This document shows, one piece after another, positions 1-5,738 of a stretch of DNA of 6,774 nt; the first letter of the stretch is position 1, and the number at the start of each line of letters is the position of its first letter. The notes under the pieces were generated by a model. It was given only the letters and a program-made list of their open reading frames with translations, did not search any database and had not been told where the DNA came from. Position numbers and translations under genes: made by a program. The DNA comes from an uncultured Planctomycetia bacterium (lineage in GTDB: Bacteria > Planctomycetota > UBA1135 > GCA-002686595), in assembly GCA_938003765.1 (NCBI GenBank), contig CALKYE010000190.1:1-6774 (forward strand), read 5' to 3'.

Positions 1-117
1 GCCAAGCGCTGCCAGGTGATCCTGTTCACCAGCAACCCCGAGCGCTACCGCGGCATCGGCGGCGCGAAGTTCATCGAGCTGGCTCGCGAAGCCAGCGCGC
101 ACGGACAACCGTCTTGA
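1..117 (+). CDS. C-terminal end of a possible SMC/YhaN-like ATPase (partial)
   Basis: Frame 1 is open from the window edge to TGA at 115-117, giving 38 residues of a gene whose start lies outside. The visible part begins with the hydrophobic strand QVILFTSNPERYR, followed by a GAKFIEL segment and a short polar tail. A buried strand of the form QVILFT followed by a small polar patch and a final 'xxIEL' strand is how many RecF/SMC/YhaN-type ATPases end after their Walker B and D-loop region, so that family is my guess. No Walker motif is within the window to confirm it. The stop overlaps the next start (TGATG), so the two genes are almost certainly co-transcribed and translationally coupled. 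The reading frame is certain; the family is not. Confidence 0.55.
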   Translation, partial: AKRCQVILFTSNPERYRGIGGAKFIELAREASAHGQPS

Positions 118-1466
118 TGCGTCGCACATGGCAGTTGGCTGCGCTCGCGGCCGTGCTCGCGCTCGGCGCGTGGATCCTGCTGCGCAGCGGATCGGCGTCC
201 GATGGATCGGCGCGCCCGACGATCGCTGGCGAGAGCAAGCCCGATTCGGCGCAGACCGACGCCTCGCCTGCGCCGACCGAGATCGCGAACACGCGTCGAG
301 AGTCGGCGAGCGAACTGCGCGATGAAGCGGCGCAGCAGGCTGAGCCCGCCGCGGCGACGCACGGATCGCTGACGGTGCGCTTGGTCGGGCGAGAGCCGCT
401 CGACAACCTGCACGTCATCGTGCGCGGCCCGGATCGACGCGAGCTCGACAGCCGCGACGTCGACGCCGATCGGATCGTGTTCGCGGAGTTGCCGACCGGA
501 CCGGCGCGCGTGGAGCTGAGCAGCGTGCTCGGCAAGACCTTGGCCGGCGCGCAGACGCAGGTGAACGCTGGCGAGCAGGCGCTCGTCACGTTGGACTGGC
601 CCGCGCCGCTGCCCGACCGCCGCCGGCGGACGATCCGCGGAGAAGTGCGGGTTCCGCTCGACATGCTGCGCGAGCATCCGCTGCGCGGCGCGCAGCTCGA
701 GCTCGCGGCGCTGCTCGACAGCGACGAGCAAGAGCGAGAGGCGCCGGCGTCCCGCTTCGCGCGCATCGATCAGCTCGCGTACGGCCAGGACGGCGCCCGG
801 CGCTTCGAGTTCGCGGGCCTGCCCCAGGGCAGCTACGAGCTGAGGATCTGGCCCGTGCTCGCAGCGAAGACCGTCACGCTCCCGGCGAGCGATCTCGAGG
901 TCGAAGTGCGCTTCGAGTGCGGGCCTGTCGGGCGCGCGCTGCTCAATTTCGAAGACTCGAGCGGCGCCACGCTCCGGCCGCGCTCCGTGCGCGCGCTCCC
1001 CGCAGGTGACGCCAGCTCGGGGCTCCATGCGCCCGTCCTCTGGAACGAGCGCTACCTCGCCTACGACTTCGCCGCGCTGAGCGGCGAGTACGACTTCGAA
1101 CTCGAGTTCGACTCCCGCGCCCGTTCGACACTGCGCTGGTCGCTCGAGCCGGGCTGGTCCGAACATCGCCTCCCCACGCCGTCGCACGGGCCGATCCAGG
1201 TTGAACTGCTGGACGCCGCGCAGGACGTGCGCGTCGGCGACTTCTCCGCCGCGCCGGACGGCGACGGGCGCGTGCTGTCGCTTCGCCTGCTGCGCGCGAG
1301 CGCGACGCGCAGGAACGCGCTCCTCGAACTCACGGTCGACCGCATCGGGTCCTACCGGATCCGATTCGAGCGCGACGGACGGAGCGCGCAGTCCATCGCG
1401 GTGACGGCTTCGCCGAGGTCGATCGACGCACCGCAGTCCGCGCCCGTGATCTGGCGCTTGGAGTGA
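117..1466 (+). CDS. Membrane-anchored protein with carboxypeptidase-regulatory-like beta modules, function unknown
   Basis: 449 residues. The ATG at 117 shares its A with the stop of the preceding gene; a TTG one codon earlier is possible but less likely. Residues 7-22 form one hydrophobic segment after a short Arg-containing head (MRRTW), which fits a signal anchor with the body outside the cytoplasm. Residues 24-80 are a disordered Ala/Ser/Pro/Asp/Glu linker. The rest looks like consecutive beta-sandwich modules. Two copies of a turn-plus-strand motif, FAELPTGPARVEL (122-134) and FAGLPQGSYELRI (232-244), match the 'F.gLP.GsYel' signature of carboxypeptidase-regulatory-like (transthyretin-fold) repeats. 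Further strand-rich stretches follow at about 265-340 and 355-430. There is only one cysteine (C268) and no catalytic motif. Such proteins usually act in surface adhesion or as scaffolds, but no specific role is visible. Coupling to the upstream gene suggests shared expression, not necessarily shared function. Confidence 0.8.
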   Translation: MRRTWQLAALAAVLALGAWILLRSGSASDGSARPTIAGESKPDSAQTDASPAPTEIANTRRESASELRDEAAQQAEPAAATHGSLTVRLVGREPLDNLHVIVRGPDRRELDSRDVDADRIVFAELPTGPARVELSSVLGKTLAGAQTQVNAGEQALVTLDWPAPLPDRRRRTIRGEVRVPLDMLREHPLRGAQLELAALLDSDEQEREAPASRFARIDQLAYGQDGARRFEFAGLPQGSYELRIWPVLAAKTVTLPASDLEVEVRFECGPVGRALLNFEDSSGATLRPRSVRALPAGDASSGLHAPVLWNERYLAYDFAALSGEYDFELEFDSRARSTLRWSLEPGWSEHRLPTPSHGPIQVELLDAAQDVRVGDFSAAPDGDGRVLSLRLLRASATRRNALLELTVDRIGSYRIRFERDGRSAQSIAVTASPRSIDAPQSAPVIWRLE

Positions 1467-1498
1467 CGACGCGGTCGAGCCGTGCTTCGACCGCGTCG
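1467..1498. terminator. Perfect 12-bp inverted repeat between convergent genes
   Basis: CGACGCGGTCGA at 1467-1478 is the exact reverse complement of 1487-1498, with an 8-base loop (1479-1486). It starts on the base after the stop codon of the anchored beta-module protein and lies 18 bases from the stop of the convergent exported protein. Position and symmetry fit a shared bidirectional terminator. There is no T-tract on either side, so it may work as a 3'-end stabilising hairpin or with Rho rather than as a classical intrinsic terminator. Confidence 0.65.
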
Positions 1499-1516
1499 GG
1501 ACGACTCAACTCGAGC

Positions 1517-2011
1517 TCAGCAGTCGGTGCACTTCAAAGTCAGCGTGATCTCTTCCGGCAGCTCGGCCTCCAGGATGAGGTACGCGCCGCTCTCGACGAC
1601 GTTGAACACAGCTCGCGGCGGCGGCGACCAGTTGGAGAGCCAGATGCGGCAGCGGTTGGGCACGCCGCAGTAGGCGCACGACCAGTCGTACAACTGCCCG
1701 CTCGCTTGCGCCTCGTCGATCAGCGCCTGCGTGAGGAGCTTCCACAGCGCAGCCTGGTTCGCGAGCAGATCTGCGATCTCCTGGTCGTGGGAGCCCGGAG
1801 GCGCGTCGTGCCAGCGCTTGAGCTCGAGGATGCACGGACCGATCACGGGGCGGACGGAGAACTCCGCGCCGCACTCGACGACCGCGTCCTCGATCTCGCC
1901 GCCGCTGTCGTCGGTCGACGCAATGACCGGCGCTGACGCGCCCACGTAGGACCACGCCAGCAGGCTCGCGCCGAGCGCGAGACACGGAGCCACCCAGTTC
2001 AACAGCCTCAT
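1517..2011 (-). CDS. Exported cysteine-rich protein with two CxxC motifs, function unknown
   Basis: 164 residues from ATG at 2011 to TGA at 1517. The N-terminus is a signal peptide: an Arg at residue 2, a hydrophobic core at about 6-22, and an Ala-Ser-Ala cleavage site near residues 25-27. There is no lipobox at C10. The mature part carries seven cysteines: C47, C60, C112, C115, C121, C161 and C164. C112-x-x-C115 (CAYC) and C161-x-x-C164 (CTDC) form two CxxC pairs, the second at the extreme C-terminus. The middle (about 65-108) is likely helical and contains the segment DLLANQAALWKLLTQAL; the end is strand-rich. No CxxCH haem site is present, so it is not a c-type cytochrome. Disulfides or a metal site are plausible. 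I do not recognise the family. It has the best ribosome-binding site of the window and a 143-bp gap to the upstream mutase gene, so it may have its own promoter. Confidence 0.8.
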   Translation of the reverse strand: MRLLNWVAPCLALGASLLAWSYVGASAPVIASTDDSGGEIEDAVVECGAEFSVRPVIGPCILELKRWHDAPPGSHDQEIADLLANQAALWKLLTQALIDEAQASGQLYDWSCAYCGVPNRCRIWLSNWSPPPRAVFNVVESGAYLILEAELPEEITLTLKCTDC

Positions 2012-2020
2012 GCGCAAACG

Positions 2021-2028
2021 TCCTTCCT
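2021..2028 (-). promoter_or_regulatory. Shine-Dalgarno site that fixes the start of the exported Cys-rich protein
   Basis: On the minus strand the sequence reads AGGAAGGA, nine bases before ATG 2011. It is the only strong purine-rich ribosome-binding site at an intact start in this window. It supports the chosen ATG, after which a clean signal peptide begins directly. Confidence 0.65.
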
Positions 2029-2128
2029 GAAGCAACGATCGATCGATCCGCCCGCAAAGGCGACGGTAACCGCATGAGCCGCGATCGTCGACCCTTCGGC
2101 AGTCGAGTCGAGGCGCGAGTTCGCTCCA

Positions 2129-2147
2129 GCGCGCCTCGGCGGCGCGC
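2129..2147 (-). terminator. GC-rich hairpin just after the mutase stop codon
   Basis: GCGCGCC (2129-2135) and GGCGCGC (2141-2147) can form a 7-bp stem with a 5-base loop. It begins 7 bases after the mutase stop (2155-2157 on the minus strand). There is no T-tract afterwards, and local GC richness makes such stems common, so it is only a candidate 3'-end structure. Confidence 0.35.
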
Positions 2148-2154
2148 GCTCGAT

Positions 2155-3837
2155 TCAGAGCACGTCGGGCGCCTGGTAGACACCGAAGCGGCGCTCGAGC
2201 ACGGCGCAGATCTCGCCGAGCGTGGCGTACGCCTCGACGGCCGGCAGGATCGCGTCGAGCAGGTTGCCCGAGCCCGCGGCGGCGCGCTCGACTCCTTCGA
2301 GAGCTGCGGCCACGCGCGTCGAATCGCGGCGCGCGCGCGTGCGCTCGAGATCGGCGAGCACGGCTTCGCGCGCGCTCGGATCGGGCTTGAAGATGCGCGG
2401 CGGAGGCTCGGCGGCCGTGAACTGGTTCACGCCGACGATCACGCGCTCGCCCGACTCGACTTCGCGCTGCCAGTGCATCGCCGAGCGATGGATCTCGCGC
2501 TGCATGAAGCCCTGCTCGATCGCCGCGACGGCGCCGCCTTTGGCGTCGACCTCGGCCATCAGCGCCAGCGCGCGCGCCTCGAGTTCGTCGGTCAACGCCT
2601 CGACGTACGGAGCGCCGCCCAAGGGGTCGATCACGTCCGCGACGCCCGACTCGTGAGCCAGAACCTGCTGGGTCCGCAACGCGAGCCGCGCCGAGCCCTC
2701 GCTCGGCAGCGAGAGCGCTTCGTCGCGCGAGTTGGTGTGCAGCGACTGCGTGCCACCGAGCACGGCGGCCAGCGCCTGCACCGTGACGCGCACGACGTTG
2801 TTGTCGGGCTGCTGGCTGGTGAGCATCGAGCCGGCCGTCTGCGTGTGGAAGCGCAGCATCCAGCTCTCCGGATCGCGCGCGCCGAACTCCTCGCGCATGA
2901 TGCGCGCCCACATGCGGCGCGCGGCGCGGAACTTGGCGACCTCCTCGAACAGGTGGTTGTGCGCGTTGAAGAAGAACGAGAGCCGCGGCGCGAACTCGTC
3001 GAGCTCGAGGCCCGCATCCAGCGCCGACTTCACGTAGGCGCGGCCGTTCGCGAGCGTGAACGCGATCTCCTGCACCGCGGTCGCGCCCGCTTCGCGGATG
3101 TGGTAGCCCGAGATCGAGATCGTGTTCCAGCTCGGCGCCTCGCGCTTGCAGAAGCTCATCAGGTCGGTGACCAGGCGCATCGAAGGCCCGGCCGGGAAGC
3201 GGTAGTTCCCGCGCGCCGCGTACTCCTTCAGGATGTCGTTCTGCACCGTCCCGCGGATCTTCGCCGGCGGGACGTTCGCGCGCCGGCACAGCGCGACGTA
3301 CATGCACAGGAGGATCGACGCCGTGGCGTTGATCGTCATCGAGGTCGAGACCTCGCTCAGCGGCAAGCCGTCGAACAAGAGCTCCATGTCGGAGAGCGAG
3401 TTGATCGGCACGCCGACCAGGCCGATCTCGGGCGCGGCGAGCTCGTGGTCCGAGTCGTAGCCGATCTGCGTCGGCAGGTCGAAGGCGGTCGACAGTCCCG
3501 TCTGTCCGCTCTGCAGCAGCAGCTTGAAGCGTGCGTTCGTGTCGCGCGCGCTGGAGAAGCCCGCGTACTGCCGCATGGTCCACAAGCGGCCGCGGTACAT
3601 CGTCGGGCGGATGCCGCGCGTGTAGGGGTACTCGCCGGGGAAGCCCCCGTCGGGCGCGCCGCCGTACAGCGGTGCGGTCTCGAGGCCGGAGCTCGTCGCG
3701 AAGCGCGGGCGGCGCTCAGCGTGCTTGCGCGCGGCGGGCTTCCAGGTCTCGTCGAGCCAGCGCTGCCCTTCGGCGTCGAGTTGCGGAGGCGGCGAAGCGG
3801 GTGTGCGTCCGCTGAGGGGAGTTTGGTGTGCGCTCAC
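2155..3837 (-). CDS. mcmA: Methylmalonyl-CoA mutase, catalytic (large) subunit without cobalamin-binding domain
   Basis: This is the TIM-barrel half of an adenosylcobalamin-dependent acyl-CoA mutase, which interconverts (R)-methylmalonyl-CoA and succinyl-CoA. From the GTG at 3837 it has 560 residues. Hallmarks in order: RQYAGFS (89-95), AFDLPTQIGYDSD (118-130), STSMTIN (164-170), GTVQNDILKEY (196-206), SISGYH (241-246), LRFHTQTAG (328-336), the TQSLHTNS stretch ending at 370, and the typical end YATLGEICAVLERRFG. From memory of Propionibacterium MutB numbering, Y89, Q197, R207 and H244 fall on Y91, Q199, R209 and H246 with a constant offset. The Tyr/Arg pair is the methylmalonyl signature; isobutyryl-CoA mutases have Phe/Gln and 2-hydroxyisobutyryl-CoA mutases Ile/Gln. 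There is no DxHxxG motif or B12 domain, so a separate small subunit is needed and none is in the window. No in-frame ATG lies near the N-terminus. A TTG at 3900 would add 21 residues, but a -10-like TAGAAT lies inside that extension, so I prefer GTG. Confidence 0.93.
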   Translation of the reverse strand: MSAHQTPLSGRTPASPPPQLDAEGQRWLDETWKPAARKHAERRPRFATSSGLETAPLYGGAPDGGFPGEYPYTRGIRPTMYRGRLWTMRQYAGFSSARDTNARFKLLLQSGQTGLSTAFDLPTQIGYDSDHELAAPEIGLVGVPINSLSDMELLFDGLPLSEVSTSMTINATASILLCMYVALCRRANVPPAKIRGTVQNDILKEYAARGNYRFPAGPSMRLVTDLMSFCKREAPSWNTISISGYHIREAGATAVQEIAFTLANGRAYVKSALDAGLELDEFAPRLSFFFNAHNHLFEEVAKFRAARRMWARIMREEFGARDPESWMLRFHTQTAGSMLTSQQPDNNVVRVTVQALAAVLGGTQSLHTNSRDEALSLPSEGSARLALRTQQVLAHESGVADVIDPLGGAPYVEALTDELEARALALMAEVDAKGGAVAAIEQGFMQREIHRSAMHWQREVESGERVIVGVNQFTAAEPPPRIFKPDPSAREAVLADLERTRARRDSTRVAAALEGVERAAAGSGNLLDAILPAVEAYATLGEICAVLERRFGVYQAPDVL

Positions 3838-3881
3838 TAGAAAACTTGAACGGCGAGAGGGGCGGACGACGAGCGGCGGGG

Positions 3882-3887
3882 ATTCTA
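3882..3887 (-). promoter_or_regulatory. Candidate -10 element (TAGAAT) for the mutase gene
   Basis: The minus strand reads CTAGAATCC, with TAGAAT matching the -10 consensus at five of six bases. It lies 44 bases upstream of the GTG start, giving a predicted leader of about 35-40 bases. I see no convincing -35 hexamer at the right distance. The same CTANNATNC pattern occurs before the b562-like and desaturase genes. It also argues against the TTG start at 3900, which lies upstream of this element. Confidence 0.35.
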
Positions 3888-3916
3888 GCGGCGCGCTCAA
3901 GCTCGCCCCCGCGCGC

Positions 3917-3922
3917 TACCAT
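3917..3922 (+). promoter_or_regulatory. Candidate -10 element (TACCAT) for the b562-like gene
   Basis: CTACCATCC occurs 72 bases upstream of the b562-like ATG, with TACCAT matching the -10 consensus at four of six positions. It is about 30 bases from the divergent mutase element, so the two promoters would be back to back and could be affected by the same regulator. No clear -35 is visible, and the call rests on position and the shared pattern. Confidence 0.28.
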
Positions 3923-3994
3923 CCTCGACACGTCTACCGCAGTCACTCCGGCCCAAATCCACAGCTCTCGAACCGCCGATTCCGGCGCACAACC

Positions 3995-4462
3995 ATGCTG
4001 CAACGCTCCCGCCTCACGCCGCTCACCCTGGTCCTCGTCGCCGGCGCCGCCTTCGGCGCGCTCGCCTGGCGTCCCGCGCCCTCCGCACTGGTGCGCATCG
4101 AGGAAGAGTCGCCGATCCACGAGCACATGGAGACCATGAACGCCGCGATGCGCTTCTTCGGCAAGACCGGCGCGAGCGCGGAGAACCGGGACAAGGCGCT
4201 GGAGTGGATCGCGAAGTTCCAGGCCTCCGTCGTGGCCTGCAAGGTGCTGACCCCCGAGACCGCGTCGAAGGTCGAGGAAGCCAAGCGCGCGGAGTTCGTC
4301 GCCGGCTACCGGACGATGATGGTCGACGTGCTCGCGACGAGCTGCAAGCTCGAGAAGGCGCTGATGGCCGGCGATTACGAAGCGGCGAACAAGGTCGCGC
4401 GCGAGGAGCTCAAGGCGCTCAAGGACGCCGGGCACGAGAAGTACGAAGGCGACGAGCACTGA
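3995..4462 (+). CDS. Periplasmic cytochrome b562-like protein
   Basis: 155 residues from ATG at 3995. Residues 1-25 form a signal peptide (Arg near the start, hydrophobic core 8-24), and the mature protein is a predicted four-helix bundle. Two segments align with E. coli cytochrome b562. HMETMNAAMR (44-53) corresponds to the first helix 'NMETLN', placing M45 on the axial ligand Met7. ELKALKDAGHEKYE (138-151) corresponds to the last helix 'QLKTTRNAYHQKYR', placing H147 on the axial ligand His102. The middle (for example VACKVLTPETASKVEE, 80-95) also follows the b562 pattern. There is no CxxCH, so any haem would be bound non-covalently. Two cysteines (C82, C117) are not part of the E. coli protein. 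b562 is a soluble periplasmic haem protein with a poorly defined electron-transfer role, and some relatives do not bind haem. It is transcribed divergently from the mutase; the desaturase follows on the same strand after 304 bases. No Shine-Dalgarno is seen, and the start is set by the signal peptide. Confidence 0.8.
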   Translation: MLQRSRLTPLTLVLVAGAAFGALAWRPAPSALVRIEEESPIHEHMETMNAAMRFFGKTGASAENRDKALEWIAKFQASVVACKVLTPETASKVEEAKRAEFVAGYRTMMVDVLATSCKLEKALMAGDYEAANKVAREELKALKDAGHEKYEGDEH

Positions 4463-4635
4463 GACGCTCGAGGCGACGAGAGGGCTCGCCAGCGCAACTC
4501 CCAGCGCTCCGCGTCTCGCGCGCGGGGCGCGCGGTTGCCGCGGGCTCAAGGGGCGCCGCGGCGCCCGGCCGATGCTCTCTGGACAGCCCCCTCGGGGCGT
4601 AAGCAAATTCGTACGCGCCTACGACAACGGCGTGG

Positions 4636-4664
4636 TTGTTTCGCGCGCGCGCCGCCCCTAGCAT
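4636..4664 (+). promoter_or_regulatory. Candidate promoter for the desaturase gene
   Basis: TTGTTT (4636-4641) and TAGCAT (4659-4664) are separated by 17 bases, the standard spacing for a housekeeping sigma factor, with three and four of six consensus matches. They lie in the most AT-rich patch of the gap. CTAGCATTC repeats the pattern seen before two other genes. The leader would be about 95 bases long and would include the hairpin at 4742-4756. Confidence 0.3.
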
Positions 4665-4741
4665 TCGATTCGATACAACCACTCTGCCCGCGCCGCTCGC
4701 GCGCTCACACCACCCCCCGACTTCTGCCCCAGCCCGTGCCA

Positions 4742-4756
4742 GCCCCGCTCCGGGGC
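4742..4756 (+). promoter_or_regulatory. Leader hairpin directly upstream of the desaturase start
   Basis: GCCCCG (4742-4747) pairs perfectly with CGGGGC (4751-4756) around a 3-base CTC loop, ending ten bases before ATG 4767. The only G-run that could pair with 16S rRNA lies inside the stem, so the hairpin would hide it. It could tune translation. The pairing is certain, the function is inference, and short GC stems are common in this genome. Confidence 0.35.
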
Positions 4757-4766
4757 GCGCCATGTG

Positions 4767-5630
4767 ATGCAACAACGCCGCGAACTCGACTGGATCAACA
4801 TCTCGTTCTTGGCCACCGCCCACCTGTTGGCGGCCGCGGGCGTGGCTTGGGGCATCTTCAACTTCTCGTGGCCCACGGTGGTCCTCGCGCTGGTGTGGTT
4901 CGCGCTCTGCGGGCTGGGCATCACCGGCGGCTACCACCGGCTGTTCTCGCACCCGACCTATGAGGCGGCGGCCTGGCTGCGCTGGATCTACCTGGTGTTC
5001 GGGGCGGCCTCGGTCCAGAACTCGGCGCTGAAGTGGTCGAGCGACCACCGCATCCACCACTCCAAGGTCGACCGCGAGGAGGACCCCTACAACATCCGCC
5101 GCGGGTTCTGGTGGGCCCACATCGGCTGGGTGCTGCACAAGGGAGAGCGCAAGATCGAGCGCGTGAAGGACCTCGAGGCCGATCCGCTGGTGATGTGGCA
5201 GCACCGCAACTACGTGCTGCTCGCGACCCTGTTCGGCGCGGTCATCCCGATGGCGATCGGCGCGCTGTGGGGCGATGCGATCGGCGCGCTGCTCATCGCG
5301 GGCTTCCTGCGCCTCGTGCTCCAGTACCACGCGACGTTCGCGGTCAATTCGCTCGCGCACTACCTCGGCTCGCAGCCCTACGACACGACCACCAGCGCGC
5401 GCGACAGCTTCATCACCGCGCTCGTGACGCTCGGCGAGGGCTACCACAACTTCCACCACCGCTTCCAGAACGACTACCGCAACGGCGTGCGCGGCTGGCA
5501 GCTCGATCCCACCAAGTGGTTCGTGTGGACCATGTCGAAGGTCGGCGCGACCTGGAACCTGCGCCGCACCCCGCAGGACAAGATCGACGCGGCGCTCGCC
5601 GCCCGTCGCGCGCAACGCAGCGCGGCGTGA
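4767..5630 (+). CDS. Membrane acyl-CoA/fatty-acid desaturase (delta-9 type, three histidine boxes)
   Basis: 287 residues from ATG at 4767; a GTG one codon earlier is the alternative. The protein is an integral-membrane di-iron desaturase that uses O2 and two electrons to place a cis double bond in a saturated acyl chain, most likely as the CoA ester. All metal-binding motifs are present: box I H57-RLFS-H62, box II H94-RI-HH (97-98), and box III H227-NF-HH (230-231). The NSLAH segment (N194, H198) corresponds to the NSxAH site that completes the di-iron centre in mammalian stearoyl-CoA desaturase. Hydrophobic segments lie at about 14-31, 36-54, 149-168 and 172-190. The conserved FWWAHIGW stretch is at 114-121. 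No cytochrome b5 domain is fused, so electrons come from an unseen partner. The length is short but complete for bacterial members. It stands alone on its strand, followed by a strong terminator. Substrate and double-bond position cannot be read from the sequence. Confidence 0.93.
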   Translation: MQQRRELDWINISFLATAHLLAAAGVAWGIFNFSWPTVVLALVWFALCGLGITGGYHRLFSHPTYEAAAWLRWIYLVFGAASVQNSALKWSSDHRIHHSKVDREEDPYNIRRGFWWAHIGWVLHKGERKIERVKDLEADPLVMWQHRNYVLLATLFGAVIPMAIGALWGDAIGALLIAGFLRLVLQYHATFAVNSLAHYLGSQPYDTTTSARDSFITALVTLGEGYHNFHHRFQNDYRNGVRGWQLDPTKWFVWTMSKVGATWNLRRTPQDKIDAALAARRAQRSAA

Positions 5631-5666
5631 TTCGATTCGCGGGCGCGTCGAGCGCCTGCGAGCTTG

Positions 5667-5683
5667 CCCTGCGGCGCGCAGGG
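5667..5683 (+). other. Short hairpin downstream of the desaturase
   Basis: CCCTGCG (5667-5673) and CGCAGGG (5677-5683) form a 7-bp stem with a 3-base loop, 36 bases after the desaturase stop. No T-tract follows. It may add to 3'-end formation before the stronger terminator downstream. Confidence 0.3.
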
Positions 5684-5738
5684 AACTGACTTGCTGACGC
5701 TGCTCCGCTCGAGCGCCGTCGCACGCAACTGCGAACAA

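Larger units (their letters stand above)
4463..4766 (+). other. Hairpin-rich intergenic region before the desaturase
   Basis: No gene on either strand is supported here; the open frames across it are GC-driven shadows. It contains several compact GC palindromes: 4472-4490 (5-bp stem), 4517-4533 (7-bp stem, GGG loop), 4551-4566 (a 16-base perfect palindrome), 4586-4598 (GCCCC-CTC-GGGGC) and 4742-4756 (GCCCCG-CTC-CGGGGC). The first ones probably end the b562-like transcript. A less GC-rich patch at about 4601-4680 holds the best promoter candidate. Bases 4700-4750 are a C-rich pyrimidine tract, a leader without a Shine-Dalgarno sequence. Confidence 0.5.

Noticed and set aside
45..1187. A 380-codon minus-strand frame opposite the beta-module protein
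   Set aside because: Low-complexity Arg/Glu/Ala-rich translation with no recognisable motif; the plus-strand frame has a signal anchor, module repeats and a coupled start.
2037..2048. Three tandem GATC units upstream of the exported Cys-rich gene
   Set aside because: Could suggest methylation-sensitive control, but CGATCG strings are common in GC-rich genomes and only three occur here.
1517..3583. A 688-codon minus-strand frame that would fuse a long N-terminal part to the exported Cys-rich protein
   Set aside because: The first two thirds are an out-of-frame shadow of the mutase. The real gene begins at ATG 2011 with a Shine-Dalgarno and signal peptide.
2074..3840. A 588-codon open frame on the plus strand opposite the mutase
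   Set aside because: It is antisense to a strongly conserved enzyme, has an Arg/Ala/His-rich composition with no domain, and is the usual GC-driven shadow of a real gene.
3838..3900. N-terminal extension of the mutase from TTG 3900
   Set aside because: The extra 21 residues look like random translated leader, and they contain a -10-like TAGAAT. GTG 3837 gives a normal family length, though the call is not certain.
3995..5630. Idea that the b562-like protein donates electrons to the desaturase
   Set aside because: The b562-like protein has a signal peptide and should be periplasmic, while the histidine boxes of this desaturase family face the cytoplasm. The genes are also separated by 304 bases with a probable terminator and a new promoter.
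4663..5639. The 10-mer ATTCGATTCG flanking the desaturase (4663-4672 and 5630-5639)
   Set aside because: Too short and too simple to suggest insertion-site duplication or recombination sites, and no transposase or further symmetry accompanies it.
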